A DNA stretch of 64,000 bases from Planctomycetota bacterium (lineage in GTDB: Bacteria; Planctomycetota; Phycisphaerae; UBA1845; UTPLA1), in NCBI GenBank assembly GCA_016235815.1, contig JACRIM010000045.1:1-64000 (forward strand). The letters are read 5' to 3'. Shown piece by piece: positions 7,636 to 18,500 of this stretch. The position numbers and the translations under genes were made by a program. The stretch's first letter is position 1, and every line of letters starts with the position of its first letter. Below the pieces are notes generated by a model, which did not search any database, was not told where the DNA came from, and was given only the letters and a program-made list of their open reading frames with translations.

Positions 7636-8448
7636 TCACCGTACCACGCGGCTCAGGTCGAGCGACACCACGCTTCCATCATCAACCAGAGATTGGAAGT
7701 GGCGGGTCAAGCGCCCTGCAATAAGCGGAGATCGCACGAGTAGGCCGACCTCGATATTCCTCAGTTGAGCAGCTTCGGTGAAGTTTGCCGACGAGACGAA
7801 CGACACCTGTTCGTCCACCACCACGCACTTTGCATGAAGGGCTGCTCGCTTGGCAGGGTCGATGTTCGATGATGGCGGATAGTAATACACTGTAGGCAAT
7901 GGACGACTCGGAGGCCACTGTGTGGTGACAAATCGCTCCGCAAAGCGACGGACGACTTCCGAGGTCATTGACGTGTCAGTGGCTGGACGCTGGACATCCA
8001 GGAACATGCGCACCAGAAGCGACGGGTGCTCATGCATCCGGTCTGCCAAGGCCGAGAATACCCGGTGGCCTTGGTAAACCGCGTAGCCGACGACGAGTAC
8101 GCTGTGCTGCGCGTTCGCGAACAACTCGCGGACGACGACGCCCGTATCTCGGTTCGTCACGCCACACCCCTCGGGGCCCGTTGTCACCAGGTCGATCGCA
8201 TCATCGACTGACGGGCAATTCTTCCTGTCCATGACGATCGCCGAGAGCATCAGCGCCATAGTCTCAACGTTAGCACCCGAACGATTCAGCGCTTCGAGGC
8301 CAGCGGCGACTGCCTCGGCATGTTGCGTTGTTACGGTGGTACGTAGGCTGATCTTTGTGAACGGAGAACGCAGTCGCCCCGATTGAAGAGCCTCGGCGAG
8401 TGCAACGAGTTCTGAGACGCTGAGTTGAGTCGTGAAGCTCATCATCAT
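7636..8448 (-). CDS. drmC: DISARM protein DrmC, phospholipase D-like
   Basis: This 270-residue protein carries one HKD motif near the C-terminus: H205-A-K207-x4-D212 followed by SSANFT and NIEVG, typical of the phospholipase D/Nuc family. Members act as dimers when they carry a single motif. It is the last gene of the DISARM operon, overlapping drmB by four bases (ATGA), which suggests translational coupling. Several ATG codons run in series at the start, so the first residue is uncertain by one or two. In studied DISARM systems DrmC is dispensable for protection in at least some cases; its exact job is not settled. Confidence 0.88.
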   Translation of the reverse strand: MMMSFTTQLSVSELVALAEALQSGRLRSPFTKISLRTTVTTQHAEAVAAGLEALNRSGANVETMALMLSAIVMDRKNCPSVDDAIDLVTTGPEGCGVTNRDTGVVVRELFANAQHSVLVVGYAVYQGHRVFSALADRMHEHPSLLVRMFLDVQRPATDTSMTSEVVRRFAERFVTTQWPPSRPLPTVYYYPPSSNIDPAKRAALHAKCVVVDEQVSFVSSANFTEAAQLRNIEVGLLVRSPLIAGRLTRHFQSLVDDGSVVSLDLSRVVR

Positions 8449-10268
8449 GAGACCGACGAAAAAAACTCGATGCCCCGGTTCTCAACCGTTGGAACCACAA
8501 GCGCCCGATCAAGGAATTCATTGTGCTGCTCGCAGGAAGTTTCGGCGATCAGGAGGCAGCCGTGGCATGCTGCACCGTGCAAGAAGCGACACTCATTTGT
8601 GTTCTCCGATTCGTGCTGAGCACAAACGGGATCGTTGGAGCACAGCACACCCAGTTTCAATGCTGCCTCAATGTGCTCGTGTACGCGCCGACCGACCTGA
8701 ATCAGGCCGCCAAGGGTACCCTCGGCATCGGAGCTACCCGTGTAGAGTAGCACACCGTAGCCCGTGTCGGGCAGGGCATAGATCCGTTCGCGGATCGAAC
8801 TGGCCGGATAACCACACTCCAAGGAAACGGAAGTGACCAAAAGGTGTGAAAAAGAATGAAGAAGGATGTATTGCAAGCCTGGGAACTGCCGCCGCGTTCC
8901 CTGGTGTTCGCGGCGCCAGCATTCGAAGCCTGCCTGGAGACGCCGTCCGCGGTCGATGACATCGGAACGTTGAAGCCAGGCCTCGATGGCATCGGACCGA
9001 AACTGCAGAAACACGCCCTCCCCTTTGTTCTCGACCGCGGGCAGCCACGAGATCTCGCGGGCCAACGAAGCTCGGCGGACGCCCATCTCCAGTTCCCCTG
9101 CCACGTCGGGGGCAGCAGCCTCGAAGCGAGTGAACCCGGCGAGAGCTACAACCTCCCTCAGACGGTGAACTAAGACGACCCGCTCGATTGCATTCATCCA
9201 CGGTCGGTCCCATTTCTCGCGAGGCAGTGCGCGAGCGAAGAATTTGCCGTCCGGCCTGTCTTCCCCGATCTCCTCGCGGGTGACCATCAGCGTCTCAAGC
9301 TCGGCCTGCTTGACGGTCTTGGTGATGCCTGCACCGCCACAGCGGCGGACCTGAATCTCTGCAAAAACTTCTTCGTCACTCAGCTCTTCCAAGGCGGCCT
9401 TCACTGGCGGTTTCCGCCGGCGTTCGTCCCGTAAGTCGTCAATTGTCTCAACGAATTCGAGAAAGTTTTGCCAGACTTGGTCGACAGCTTGAGCGACTAC
9501 TTCATCGCGGTCCGGCAAAGATATCACACTCATTTGCTGCGGGAAGTAGGTGTTGCTGGCTGTGCGAATCAGCAGACGGTTTGGTTCGCCGCAGGATTCT
9601 TTCGTGTAGGGGCCAAGCCACGGCCGCGAACCATCGCAGTTGCCCAGAGATCCGGTTTGCATTAACGCAGCTTCACTCATCGAACGCTGGGCCTTGCAGT
9701 CACACCGAATCCAAATCTCGGCCAGATCGCCGCTGGTCCCGCGTTCATCGATCCATAATTGCAGGCGACACTCCGTTTGCCCGCCATGAACGAACTGACG
9801 CCACTCTATGTCCCCGATATGTCCGCAACGACACGCCCGCACAAAGCGGATGGGGACAACCCGCCACTTATCCTTGACGTCATCAATGAACTGGCCTCGC
9901 ATTAAGGCTGTGCGGTGTACAAGCATGCGGGATCGGGTTTCTCCCTGTTGCTGCGACTTGTCGATCACGTCCTGCGTGATGAACCACTCGGGGAACTGCC
10001 AAGCCGTGATGCCCGTTTGCGGCGCCGTTGGGTCCTCCTGGTCGGGGGGCGGCGAGAGGAATTTCAAAAAGGGTACGTTCAGAAGCCGCTTCAACTTCTC
10101 GACCAAGCGCGGCTCGATGATCTCCTCTCCGCCCGGTGTCCAGTACTCAAGACCTGCTACCAATACCGAGTGTTTTGGCAAATCGAGCATGGCGCCAGGG
10201 CCGAACGTGGTCACAATCTGGCTCTGGCGTATCTGCCCATGTGGCCGCGCGCCGGGTTTTCGCTTCAT
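8445..10268 (-). CDS. drmB: DISARM protein DrmB (DUF1998)
   Basis: The 607-residue product begins with RPHGQIRQSQIVTTFGPGAM, characteristic of DrmB, and ends with a DUF1998 domain: LLHSFSHLL, GTLGGL, then four spaced cysteines including CSNDPVC and CHGC that would bind zinc. DrmB forms a complex with DrmA; in the characterised class 1 system the pair senses DNA ends and is held inactive by a loop in DrmA. The start overlaps the drmA stop by four bases and the stop overlaps drmC likewise, so drmA-drmB-drmC form one translationally coupled unit. Confidence 0.92.
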   Translation of the reverse strand: MKRKPGARPHGQIRQSQIVTTFGPGAMLDLPKHSVLVAGLEYWTPGGEEIIEPRLVEKLKRLLNVPFLKFLSPPPDQEDPTAPQTGITAWQFPEWFITQDVIDKSQQQGETRSRMLVHRTALMRGQFIDDVKDKWRVVPIRFVRACRCGHIGDIEWRQFVHGGQTECRLQLWIDERGTSGDLAEIWIRCDCKAQRSMSEAALMQTGSLGNCDGSRPWLGPYTKESCGEPNRLLIRTASNTYFPQQMSVISLPDRDEVVAQAVDQVWQNFLEFVETIDDLRDERRRKPPVKAALEELSDEEVFAEIQVRRCGGAGITKTVKQAELETLMVTREEIGEDRPDGKFFARALPREKWDRPWMNAIERVVLVHRLREVVALAGFTRFEAAAPDVAGELEMGVRRASLAREISWLPAVENKGEGVFLQFRSDAIEAWLQRSDVIDRGRRLQAGFECWRREHQGTRRQFPGLQYILLHSFSHLLVTSVSLECGYPASSIRERIYALPDTGYGVLLYTGSSDAEGTLGGLIQVGRRVHEHIEAALKLGVLCSNDPVCAQHESENTNECRFLHGAACHGCLLIAETSCEQHNEFLDRALVVPTVENRGIEFFSSVS

Positions 10269-13200
10269 TGCTCGTCCTCTTCGACATCAACGCCGTCCGT
10301 GGTTTTCAGCCAAAGGTTGACGCTGGGTTCGACATCCCGCATGGAGCGATTTGCCCGGAACTTCTTGTGACGTGGTGGCAGCCTCTTAAGCTCGGGATTG
10401 AGGAACTCATAGAGGAGGCGCTGAGCCGCCCCAGCTTCAATCTGATACTGTAGATCGACGCCATTTCGCTGGAGTTCCATTGCGATCTTGCTCCACTCAT
10501 CGAGAAGGTCAAGACTCCGCTCGCGAACACGCTGCCGCAGGGCTTCCTGCTCTTGATCAGATATATCGGCGTGGGCGCGAGCCCGTTCGCTAAGCACATC
10601 GACGACGAAGTCGAGCCTTGCCCGCTCGGTGAGAATCGCGGACGCACCCTTCGGCGGCGTCATGGGCAAGTGGCCGTGCCGAGCCAGTGCGGTGAGGGTG
10701 CCGGCTAGGCCGCGATCCAACGCACGAGGCGAAAATGGCGTCACGCTTGTCGCCTCGACGTTTCGGTAGAACGATTGGTGGTAAGCGGCAAATCGCTCGT
10801 AGTGCGACCGGTCCCGAGGCTTGTGGATGTTGAAGATGGTTACGACGAGCCCGGGGAGGTCCGGGTCGCGCCCGACACGACTCGTCGCCTGGATGTACTC
10901 GGCGCTTGTTTTCGGCTGACCGAATACCGCCATCAATCCCAATCTGGTAATGTCCAAGCCCACAGAAATCATGTTCGTCGCGATGGCAACGTCCACGCGG
11001 TCCTTTTCGCTGAACGCCTGGGTCAATCGACGCTTGGCGTCCGCTACCTTGTCGGTGCTCACGCGCGATGTCAGCTCCACCACTTCGTAGGCGATCTTTC
11101 GATTAGCGAATTGGCCTTCGGTCTCGCGCACACGGCGGCGATTGGCGTAACTCGACAACTTCGTCCGGATTTCATCCTCCACAATTCTGCGCGCGCCACC
11201 AAGCTCCCGCAGGCTGTTGAAGTACCCGAGCAACGTCATGTAAGGGTCGGCCGGGTTCGGTTCTCCCTTTTTGGCCAACGCGAGATACGCCTTCTGAGCG
11301 GCACCCAGCAGCACCAGATACGTGTATAGCATCACGACCTTGTGGCTGCGCCCTTGTGCAGCCACGCCGATATACAGGCGGGCGTTGCTTTTCGATGGTG
11401 GATGGACCTCGGCGAAGAACGAGTCACGTCGATCTGGCCCTGGGGGTGGGAAGATATCGACCATTCGCCGGTTAAACAGGGCTCGAATCTGGCTGTCAGC
11501 CCGCCTCACGGTCGCGGTCGAGGCCACGATTTTCGGTGCGATGCGATGACCGTCTCGCTCGTAGTTGCACAACTCATCCAACGCGGTTTCGTAAAGGCCG
11601 ACCATGGTCCCCAAGGGGCCAGAAATCAAATGAAGCTCATCTTGGATAACCAGGTCGGGTGGCAGCAACTTCCCCGAGGATAGTGGCTGCCCGCTCAGCG
11701 GATTGCATGGGCCATAGAAACCGTTCTTGTCGGCCCGCTGCACCCGGCCGAAAAACGCCCCGATTTCCCCTGTCCACGGCATTGCCGCGAACTTATCGAC
11801 GGTGGCAATCATGAAGCATGGCAATCGGCGATAGATGGGCTCATCGACCGCGAGGATAGGAAGTGGCTGGCCGCGACTGAAGTCGCATCGCCGGTTGACA
11901 CAATTCACTCGCAGGTCCGTGGGATAATCTGGTCCCGGAATCAACTCAAAAGACGCTGTCTTGAACTTCTGCCCACACCAGGGGCACTCCTCAATGGGAA
12001 TCGGTGAAGGCTTACGGTCGTCGTTTTTAAACGCGATGGTCTTCGCGCGGGCGGACTCAGTGTCGCCGTCGCCCTTCTGGCCCATGCGATTCGGCGTAGC
12101 GGCCTTGCCGACCCAAAGCCCGATCTCAAACGGCCAGTCTCCGAGCTTGTCTGCATTCTTCTGCCGCAGCAACTCCAGGGCACAAATGAGCGTGGCCGCC
12201 CGACTAAGCTGATCGAGGGTGAGCAAACGCAGCGTGTAACGCATCAGTACGCTCAACCCTGCGCCGGTGATCCCCGGATTCCGTAGGCGGCGAAGCGCCA
12301 GCGTGAACGCGGCCAAGCCCAGGTACGCTTCCGTCTTACCACCGCCGGTCGGGAAGAAGAGTAGGTCCACGACGTTTCGGTCGGCATACATGGGGTCGGC
12401 GATACCCTTGAGGTTCATCAGCAGAAACGCAAGCTGAAACGGTCGCCACTTTGGTTCGATGGTGGCCGGGTCCTTGCCCTGCATGACGCCGAAACGCTGC
12501 CTTGCGGCCATTGCCATTGCCTGGTTCGCGAACCGGAACGCTTCGAGAATCTGAGGCGCGTTAAGCAGTTCGATCCCGGCCTTGATCCGGTTGGCGGCTG
12601 TTTCGGCCCGGTTGAGCAGTTCCTCTGCTATCTCTGTGCGCTTTCGCGGCGACGCCGGCACCGTCGCCCGCTGCTTGCCGATCCATACACGATATTCGTT
12701 GACGAAGTTGCTGAGGGCGGCCTCCGCATCCTTGCTGCTCTGCAGCTTGCCCAGGGCATCCATTGACAGTTCCACGCCGGTGATGCTCGCTGGGGCGACG
12801 CGCTCCACCTCGGCATAGGGAACCCAGCAAGTCCTGACGCAGCGACAGCGGCCCGCGTCATCGGGGATTGCTTCTGTCGAGACGTTGTGCCCGACTGCGT
12901 ATTCGAAGGCGTCGCGGTACTGGAGGTCGGCCACCCGTTCGTCCCAATCGTCACTTTCCAGACTGCGGAGGTTTGGTCGGGCGACTAAGCCCTGCTCGCT
13001 CTGGACGGCAAGCTCTGCCTGGAAAGCGAAGGCCTCGTCGCGAGTCTCGTCCGGTGCCGGCATCCGACGGTTCACAAAGAACACCGACACCGACCGCGTG
13101 CCGGCAGGTAGCTGGCCCTCACCGCCGTCGGTTTGGACCGGGCGGATGGATAGCACCACGCGCAATCCGCCGCTGCGAGGAACGTCCTGCTCGACGGGCT

Positions 13201-13645
13201 TAATTGTGCGTTCGGGAAGCTCGAGAAGCATCGGTTCTTCGCGGGGTGTTCGACGCCACTCGGCCTGGCCGCCCGGACCATCGCCGCCTTTGGTCAGGTG
13301 ATAGTCTCCCCAGCGGACGGCGACCTTGATTTGCTGCGTTGTTTCCGAAACCAATACGCTGAGACCGATCGACGACGGCAGGTATCTTCGCCGTGCAGCG
13401 GCTGGTTCCGGCCCAGCCGCATCATCCGAACCGGCCGTGTCACCGATTTCATCCACTTCCTCATTAGCGGTTTCTTCACCACGTTGCGATTCGTCCGCGT
13501 CGAGTGGAACCAGGAAGCCAGTGAGATACCAACTCGATGGCCGCTGAGACAGAATTTCATCGGGTTGGCCGAGCGTGTCGCGAGGACCGATGAGGTCGAG
13601 CTGTAGGGCCTTAACAAGTTGTTGTCGGATTTCCGCAGAGGTCAC
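10265..13645 (-). CDS. drmA: DISARM helicase DrmA
   Basis: A 1,126-residue superfamily 2 helicase. Walker A is FPTGGGKTE (about 431-439), the DEAH-type box is QDELH (668-672), and the C-terminal helicase lobe has ATSRVGRD followed by FNIHKPRDRSHYERF and SVTPFSPRALDRG, the signature region of DrmA. A zinc ribbon-like insert lies between the motifs (C554-x2-C557 and C582-x4-C587). The N-terminal 400 residues are family-specific. DrmA is the DNA-loading motor of DISARM and partners with DrmB. The gene lies 79 bases after the small WPxWK protein gene and overlaps drmB. Confidence 0.92.
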   Translation of the reverse strand: MTSAEIRQQLVKALQLDLIGPRDTLGQPDEILSQRPSSWYLTGFLVPLDADESQRGEETANEEVDEIGDTAGSDDAAGPEPAAARRRYLPSSIGLSVLVSETTQQIKVAVRWGDYHLTKGGDGPGGQAEWRRTPREEPMLLELPERTIKPVEQDVPRSGGLRVVLSIRPVQTDGGEGQLPAGTRSVSVFFVNRRMPAPDETRDEAFAFQAELAVQSEQGLVARPNLRSLESDDWDERVADLQYRDAFEYAVGHNVSTEAIPDDAGRCRCVRTCWVPYAEVERVAPASITGVELSMDALGKLQSSKDAEAALSNFVNEYRVWIGKQRATVPASPRKRTEIAEELLNRAETAANRIKAGIELLNAPQILEAFRFANQAMAMAARQRFGVMQGKDPATIEPKWRPFQLAFLLMNLKGIADPMYADRNVVDLLFFPTGGGKTEAYLGLAAFTLALRRLRNPGITGAGLSVLMRYTLRLLTLDQLSRAATLICALELLRQKNADKLGDWPFEIGLWVGKAATPNRMGQKGDGDTESARAKTIAFKNDDRKPSPIPIEECPWCGQKFKTASFELIPGPDYPTDLRVNCVNRRCDFSRGQPLPILAVDEPIYRRLPCFMIATVDKFAAMPWTGEIGAFFGRVQRADKNGFYGPCNPLSGQPLSSGKLLPPDLVIQDELHLISGPLGTMVGLYETALDELCNYERDGHRIAPKIVASTATVRRADSQIRALFNRRMVDIFPPPGPDRRDSFFAEVHPPSKSNARLYIGVAAQGRSHKVVMLYTYLVLLGAAQKAYLALAKKGEPNPADPYMTLLGYFNSLRELGGARRIVEDEIRTKLSSYANRRRVRETEGQFANRKIAYEVVELTSRVSTDKVADAKRRLTQAFSEKDRVDVAIATNMISVGLDITRLGLMAVFGQPKTSAEYIQATSRVGRDPDLPGLVVTIFNIHKPRDRSHYERFAAYHQSFYRNVEATSVTPFSPRALDRGLAGTLTALARHGHLPMTPPKGASAILTERARLDFVVDVLSERARAHADISDQEQEALRQRVRERSLDLLDEWSKIAMELQRNGVDLQYQIEAGAAQRLLYEFLNPELKRLPPRHKKFRANRSMRDVEPSVNLWLKTTDGVDVEEDEQ

Positions 13646-13724
13646 TTAGACCACCTCCTGCGGTTAGTTTAACAAGCCGAAGCGTGTGCCGTTAGGTCAG
13701 CGCTGAATCGCCGATTTGATCCGG

Positions 13725-13940
13725 TCAGCGGTCAGTTGCCGGCGCTTTTACCGATTGGGCTGGTGGTGAAGTCGCTTGTCCACCTAGAATCTGCTGCTTC
13801 CAAACTGGCCATGTACTAACGACGGTGCTGGCGTATTCAAGGTGCTTGACAAAAGCATCACCTTGAACGACGAGAGTATCGTTCTTGGGGGCCTGTTGTA
13901 GTCGTTGCGTTTTCTCTTGCTTACTTGACATCCTTGTCAT
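13725..13940 (-). CDS. Small WPxWK protein coupled to dCTP deaminase
   Basis: A 71-residue protein, or 67 if the second Met (MSSKQ) is the start. Its start overlaps the deaminase stop (ATGA). The core reads VKHLEYASTVVSTWPVWKQQILGG, and the WPxWK motif followed by Leu recurs, as I recall, in small proteins beside phage-related and defence genes. The C-terminal tail is Pro/Ala-rich. No catalytic motif is visible. Tight coupling suggests a partner or regulator of the deaminase, perhaps holding it inactive. This role is inference. Confidence 0.7.
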   Translation of the reverse strand: MTRMSSKQEKTQRLQQAPKNDTLVVQGDAFVKHLEYASTVVSTWPVWKQQILGGQATSPPAQSVKAPATDR

Positions 13941-15436
13941 TTCCTATCACCCCCACGAGCCTTGTTGAACATGTCGCTTGCGATGATCTCAAGGTCTAGG
14001 TACGACGCGGGCAACATCTGAAGCCGAAGGATTCCCTGTTCTGGCTTCCAGTCCAGCTTCTTCCCCGAGGCGTCCTTCCGCTTAAGAGTATAACCGGAAC
14101 CCAAGCGGACAGAGAAGAGATCAAAAAACCTTCTTGGGCCGACCCCCATAAAAGGCTCAAAACAGACCTTCTCCATCGCCCCGGCAGGCAGATTTTGCGC
14201 GTCCTTCAGGCCAACATAGATCGAATCGGTATGGAACTCCGGTGCCATGGACTTCTGGTACGGTTCGATAAAGACCACGCGCGAGATTCCGGCTGCGATG
14301 ATGTGCTTCGCACAATTGTGACACGGAAAAGTCGTCGCATAGAGGGTGGCTCCCTTTGTCGAGATCCCGACGCGGACGCAGGACAAGATGGCGTCCATCT
14401 CAGCATGTACGACCCGTCCAAACTCTGTAAGATCGCTGATACGGCTTGCGTTTAATAGTTCGTCCAGCTTTCCTCGGTCCAAGCCGGCTTTGTGCGCCCC
14501 TTCAAGAATTTCATTGATAATCCTCTGCTTTTCGACCTTATTCGAGTCCTGGCCGCGCATGTAGTCTCGGCCGTCCTTCTGATCTTCGATGCGATGCGTC
14601 ACGTCATTGAACTGCGGCCAGTACCGTCCGCCTTTAGCTTTGGGACAGTCATTCGCGCCTGTCGCAACAACCTGATCACCCAAGGTCACGACGGCACCGA
14701 CCTGTCGTGAGAGATCAGCCGAACTCAGCGAAGCTGCGAAAGCCAAGAACATAGCGTACTCATCGAACGTCGGCGTGACATATGGGTCGCCAAAAAGCAA
14801 GTCGAGAATTCGCCAGAGACTCTGCTTGAGACGGTCATCGTGCCCCTCAATCCGCAAGAAAAAGTCTGAAAGATGAAAGGTGTCGATGAGCTTCTGGCCA
14901 TGTTCCAATTCCTCGTCTTCATCCCGCTGGATGAGGTGCTTGGCGTGCGCGGCTGAAATGCGCCTGTCCGTCGTGAGATATGCAAGACGACGTTCTGGAT
15001 CGGAATGAACTCCGATCAAATAAAACCCCTCAGGGTAAATCTCGCGGAGGCGTTCAACTTCTTCAGGATGCTTCAGTGCGCTGATAATGTAGGCCCGCTT
15101 AGGCTGCGGTTGAGGATCCTGCTTTTCTCTCGTACGCTTGGAGTTGATAAATGCCGCAGCCCCCAACGCAAGGATAGAATTATCGCCTGAGTTCTTTCTC
15201 GCTTCGTCTCCAGCGTCCATGAGGCTCATCAACCGTTCGTACTCGTCTCCATCGGGCCAGGTCTTGGACTTCACGATCAAAGGAATGACATCTTGAGTGA
15301 CCTTTACTTGGATGACCGTGTACCCAATTGTCTTGAGGCGAGCTTCGAGCTCCTCTCGCACTTTCCCAAGCTCGGTGCCGACGGCGCCGACCAGCCCGAT
15401 TATGAGTTCCGACTCTGTGTATGCTTTTTCAAGCAT
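13937..15436 (-). CDS. Anti-phage dCTP deaminase
   Basis: Residues 10-220 form a nucleotide-kinase-like P-loop-related domain (ELIIGLVGAVGTELGKV at the start). The C-terminal half is a zinc-dependent deoxycytidylate deaminase: V-H344-A-E346 supplies the zinc ligand and proton shuttle, and P371-C372-x2-C375 the other ligands. A long insert containing further polar residues lies between strand and HAE. This two-domain layout is that of defence dCTP deaminases, which convert dCTP (or dCMP) to the uracil form on infection and starve the phage of a DNA precursor. It sits between drmMI and drmA, 103 bases after drmMI, with a possible promoter of its own. Confidence 0.88.
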   Translation of the reverse strand: MLEKAYTESELIIGLVGAVGTELGKVREELEARLKTIGYTVIQVKVTQDVIPLIVKSKTWPDGDEYERLMSLMDAGDEARKNSGDNSILALGAAAFINSKRTREKQDPQPQPKRAYIISALKHPEEVERLREIYPEGFYLIGVHSDPERRLAYLTTDRRISAAHAKHLIQRDEDEELEHGQKLIDTFHLSDFFLRIEGHDDRLKQSLWRILDLLFGDPYVTPTFDEYAMFLAFAASLSSADLSRQVGAVVTLGDQVVATGANDCPKAKGGRYWPQFNDVTHRIEDQKDGRDYMRGQDSNKVEKQRIINEILEGAHKAGLDRGKLDELLNASRISDLTEFGRVVHAEMDAILSCVRVGISTKGATLYATTFPCHNCAKHIIAAGISRVVFIEPYQKSMAPEFHTDSIYVGLKDAQNLPAGAMEKVCFEPFMGVGPRRFFDLFSVRLGSGYTLKRKDASGKKLDWKPEQGILRLQMLPASYLDLEIIASDMFNKARGGDRK

Positions 15437-15453
15437 TAAGTATTCTCAATCTG

Positions 15454-15482
15454 ATTCTATGACAGTGCTGAATTCCGAATAA
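15454..15482 (-). promoter_or_regulatory. Candidate internal promoter for the dCTP deaminase gene
   Basis: On the minus strand TAGAAT (five of six consensus bases) lies 17 bases after a weak TTATTC. A start near 15447 would leave a leader of roughly ten bases. The 103-base gap is the widest inside the operon, which fits a separately controlled cassette. The -35 match is poor. Confidence 0.3.
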
Positions 15483-15539
15483 CCTGGAGCATCATATTAG
15501 TGGCCATACCGACGCGCCCAACTAGAGGATATTACATGG

Positions 15540-18500
15540 CTAAGGGCCATCTGCGAATAGACTGCCATCTGGTTCGGCCGAGTCCTCATCGGTCTTGGAC
15601 GAGGTCTTTTTTATTCGGGGCCCCTTCTTCGCCTTCGCCGTTCCCGTGAGACCTGCGAGGCGTTCCTCCTCGGCGCGCTGGGCGTTTAGGGCGAGGAGGC
15701 GGGCGAGGACTTCGTCGCGGATTTCGTCGGGCCAGCGGTAGCGCCAGGGCTTCTTGCGGGTGCGGGCCTTGCGGCCTGGGGCGGCGGAGGCGAGCGAGAA
15801 GCCCTCGTCGTCCTCGTCTTCGTCGTCCTCATAGTCGAGCAGAAACTGGCAGTCGGTCGGGATGTCGGTCCAGCCGTAGGCGTCGAGGACGGCCCGGTCC
15901 ATCGCCGCGTGTAGCTCGCGGAGCCGGGCGATGTCCGGCGAAGTCACGTTCGGGTCGTGGAAGCGGTTATACGTCTTGGTCAGGCCCTCGTTCTTTCGGA
16001 CCATCAGAGCTGCGCGGAACTCGTAATACGCCGTTCCCGGTGTCTCCAGTCCCGGATCGGTCTTGAAGCCTTCGGGGAAGGGGAAAGTCTCGAAGCAGTC
16101 CGTTGGGTTGTACCTGAGTCGAGACTCTAGAGTTGAAGCAAAACGGCGGGCCCACCATTCATGGGCTTGGGATTGAAGCGCAGCGAACCCCCCGAACGAT
16201 TGGATCGCGAATATGTTCACCGCATTGGTGAACACCGCACTTGGAGGATAGAAGCGATAAGCGAGGTGCTTGGCGACGACCGGCCCCACGAGAAGGCGAG
16301 GAAAACCAGCCGTCGCTTGCATGTATGCCTCTCCGGTGCGACGGAACTGCCACCAGTGCGTCCGTTCAGATCCTGTTTTCTTCTCCCGCATTGGGCGGAC
16401 GCGCTGTTCGACGATAGCGAGGCAGAATGGAGCCGCGCGCGCCTCGTCCACGTCGACCCCTGTGAAGTTGATGATGCGTCTCGGGACAGTGTCATCCGAG
16501 ATCGATACGAAGTCCTCCGCGTTTAGAAGCGGCTGAACATATCTCAACTCTCGGCGGTACTGCGTCTCAATCGCAGCCACTTCCGCGGGCGTTAGCACGA
16601 AGCCGTCCCCTCCAAAGTCCACGCCCTTGAATGCGATGGATCGATTAGCAGCGAGAAGTTGTGGCTGCAGAGTGCGGGGATCGCCTTCATCGGTGAGCGG
16701 TCGCAAATCCGAGCTGATCGCCACTACCTTCACCCCGTCAAGCTCGCAGGGAATCGTGACTCTACCCTTAGCGAGGTGAATCACGGCTACGCGAACTCCG
16801 GCATCGCCTGGCCACTCGGAGTCGCGGGTGGCGGCAAAGACGAACCCGCCGTTATCGCATAGGAAATCGAGACCGGCCGCCCTGGTATCGGTCTCGGCGA
16901 TCGAGTTGGTGGCGATGAGTCCAAATGTGCCTAGATCGCGAAGCGCCGCCAACGCCCGTCGCAAGAAATACACAACTAGGTCGGCGTTACCTGTGCTCTC
17001 TATGTTTGTGTCGAGCAACCAATCCCGATAGCCCTCGCCGTAGGCCGTAGAGATTCGATTGCCCCAGAAGAATGGTGGATTGCCCACGATCGCATCGAAT
17101 CCCGGGTTCTCACGCCCGAAGACCTCCGGGAACTCGATTTCCCAATGAAACGGCACGATCGGGCGTTCGCCGCTGCGCAGCGCGTCCGCCTGCGTCGTTG
17201 GACGTTGATGCATGTCCCCGCTCTGCAAATAAACCGTGAGTCGGTCGAGATATTCTTCTCGCTTTGACTTGCGCTCCCTGTCATTCTTGCCCGCGAAGAA
17301 CGCGGCAGTGCATAGATCGCCGAAGAACCGCACGGCATCCAGCGCTTCATCGGCAACGGCGAGCCTCTGGGCCTTGTCCTCAGGTCGGAGCGAATCCCCT
17401 GCGTCGAGAATCTCCTTGCGTGCCTGTGTAGCACGTTTGATCCGCTCCTCGATGTGCTCCTGTCCGAGACGCTTTTCCTTCGTGCGGTCCCAGTGAAAGT
17501 CAGCGATCTGCTGGCGCGTCAAGCCGACCAGCGAATCTCCTGCCCGCAGGGCGTGGTCGAGAAACGTGAACGGGTGGTCCTTGGCCAGCGTCGCCAGCCA
17601 GAGCGACAACTTGGCCAGATCGACGGCCATCGGGTTCTTGTCCACGCCATAGAGGCAGCGTTGTGCGATGACGCGGCGAGCGTGGAGCACCTCGTCCTCG
17701 TCCGGCGGAATCTTCGGCACGCGGTTGTGCATGTGCCAGGCCTTGACCAGCTCGTCGCCGAGCTGGCGGCAAGCTTCGACCATGAATGCGCCGGAGCCGC
17801 ACGCCATATCGCATATCTTCAGGTCGAGGAGCTGCTCGGGCGTGGGCTTGTTGCCGAGGCGCTTGAGGATCGGCTCCAGCGTCTTGCGGACGATCGGCTC
17901 GGTGAGCGAGCGCGGCGTGTAGTGCGAGCCACTGCGGCGGCGCTCATCGGACGGCTGGAGCACCATCGCGCCCTTCGGCACGACACTTGGCGTGACGTGG
18001 CGGGCAATTCTCTTGTCGAGCGCGGCGAGCAAGGCGTCGATGGTCATGGCGTCCTTCAACCCGTCGCCGGACTTACCGTCGAATTTCTGGTCGGTCTGCT
18101 CCTTAAGCCACTTGCCGCGGTCGGCGGGTTTCACGTCAAGCAGCGTTTCTAGGTTGATCGTCGCCGGCGCGCCGTGGCGCTTGACCGGCTTGATACCGAT
18201 GGAGCGTCCACCCGCAATTTCGAGGCGGAAGCCCATGATGGCTTCGTAGACGCTGCCGATTTGCTCCACATCCAGCGTGCGGTAACTCAGCCGCTCGCCG
18301 TCGAGGATGAGCAAGTTCTGGAGCGCGCGGAAGATGACGCCGTCGGAGACGCGCGGGACGTCGGGCAGGAGCGGCTTGCCGGGCTCGTGGACCGGTCGCG
18401 GGGCGGATTTCAAGCGGCCTTCGAGGAATGGATAGCGGTCGGGGTCGAAGAGATAACCCTTGCGGCCGGGGATGTGGAAGCCGTCGGCCTTGGCGCCGTC

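Noticed and set aside
7400-7768. Open frame of 122 codons on the plus strand
   Set aside because: It begins in an IS-end/DUF6573 junction and ends inside drmC on the other strand; no family pattern.
9808-10320. Plus-strand frames across drmB and drmA
   Set aside because: They are shadows of the two coupled minus-strand genes and lack coding character or a ribosome-binding site.
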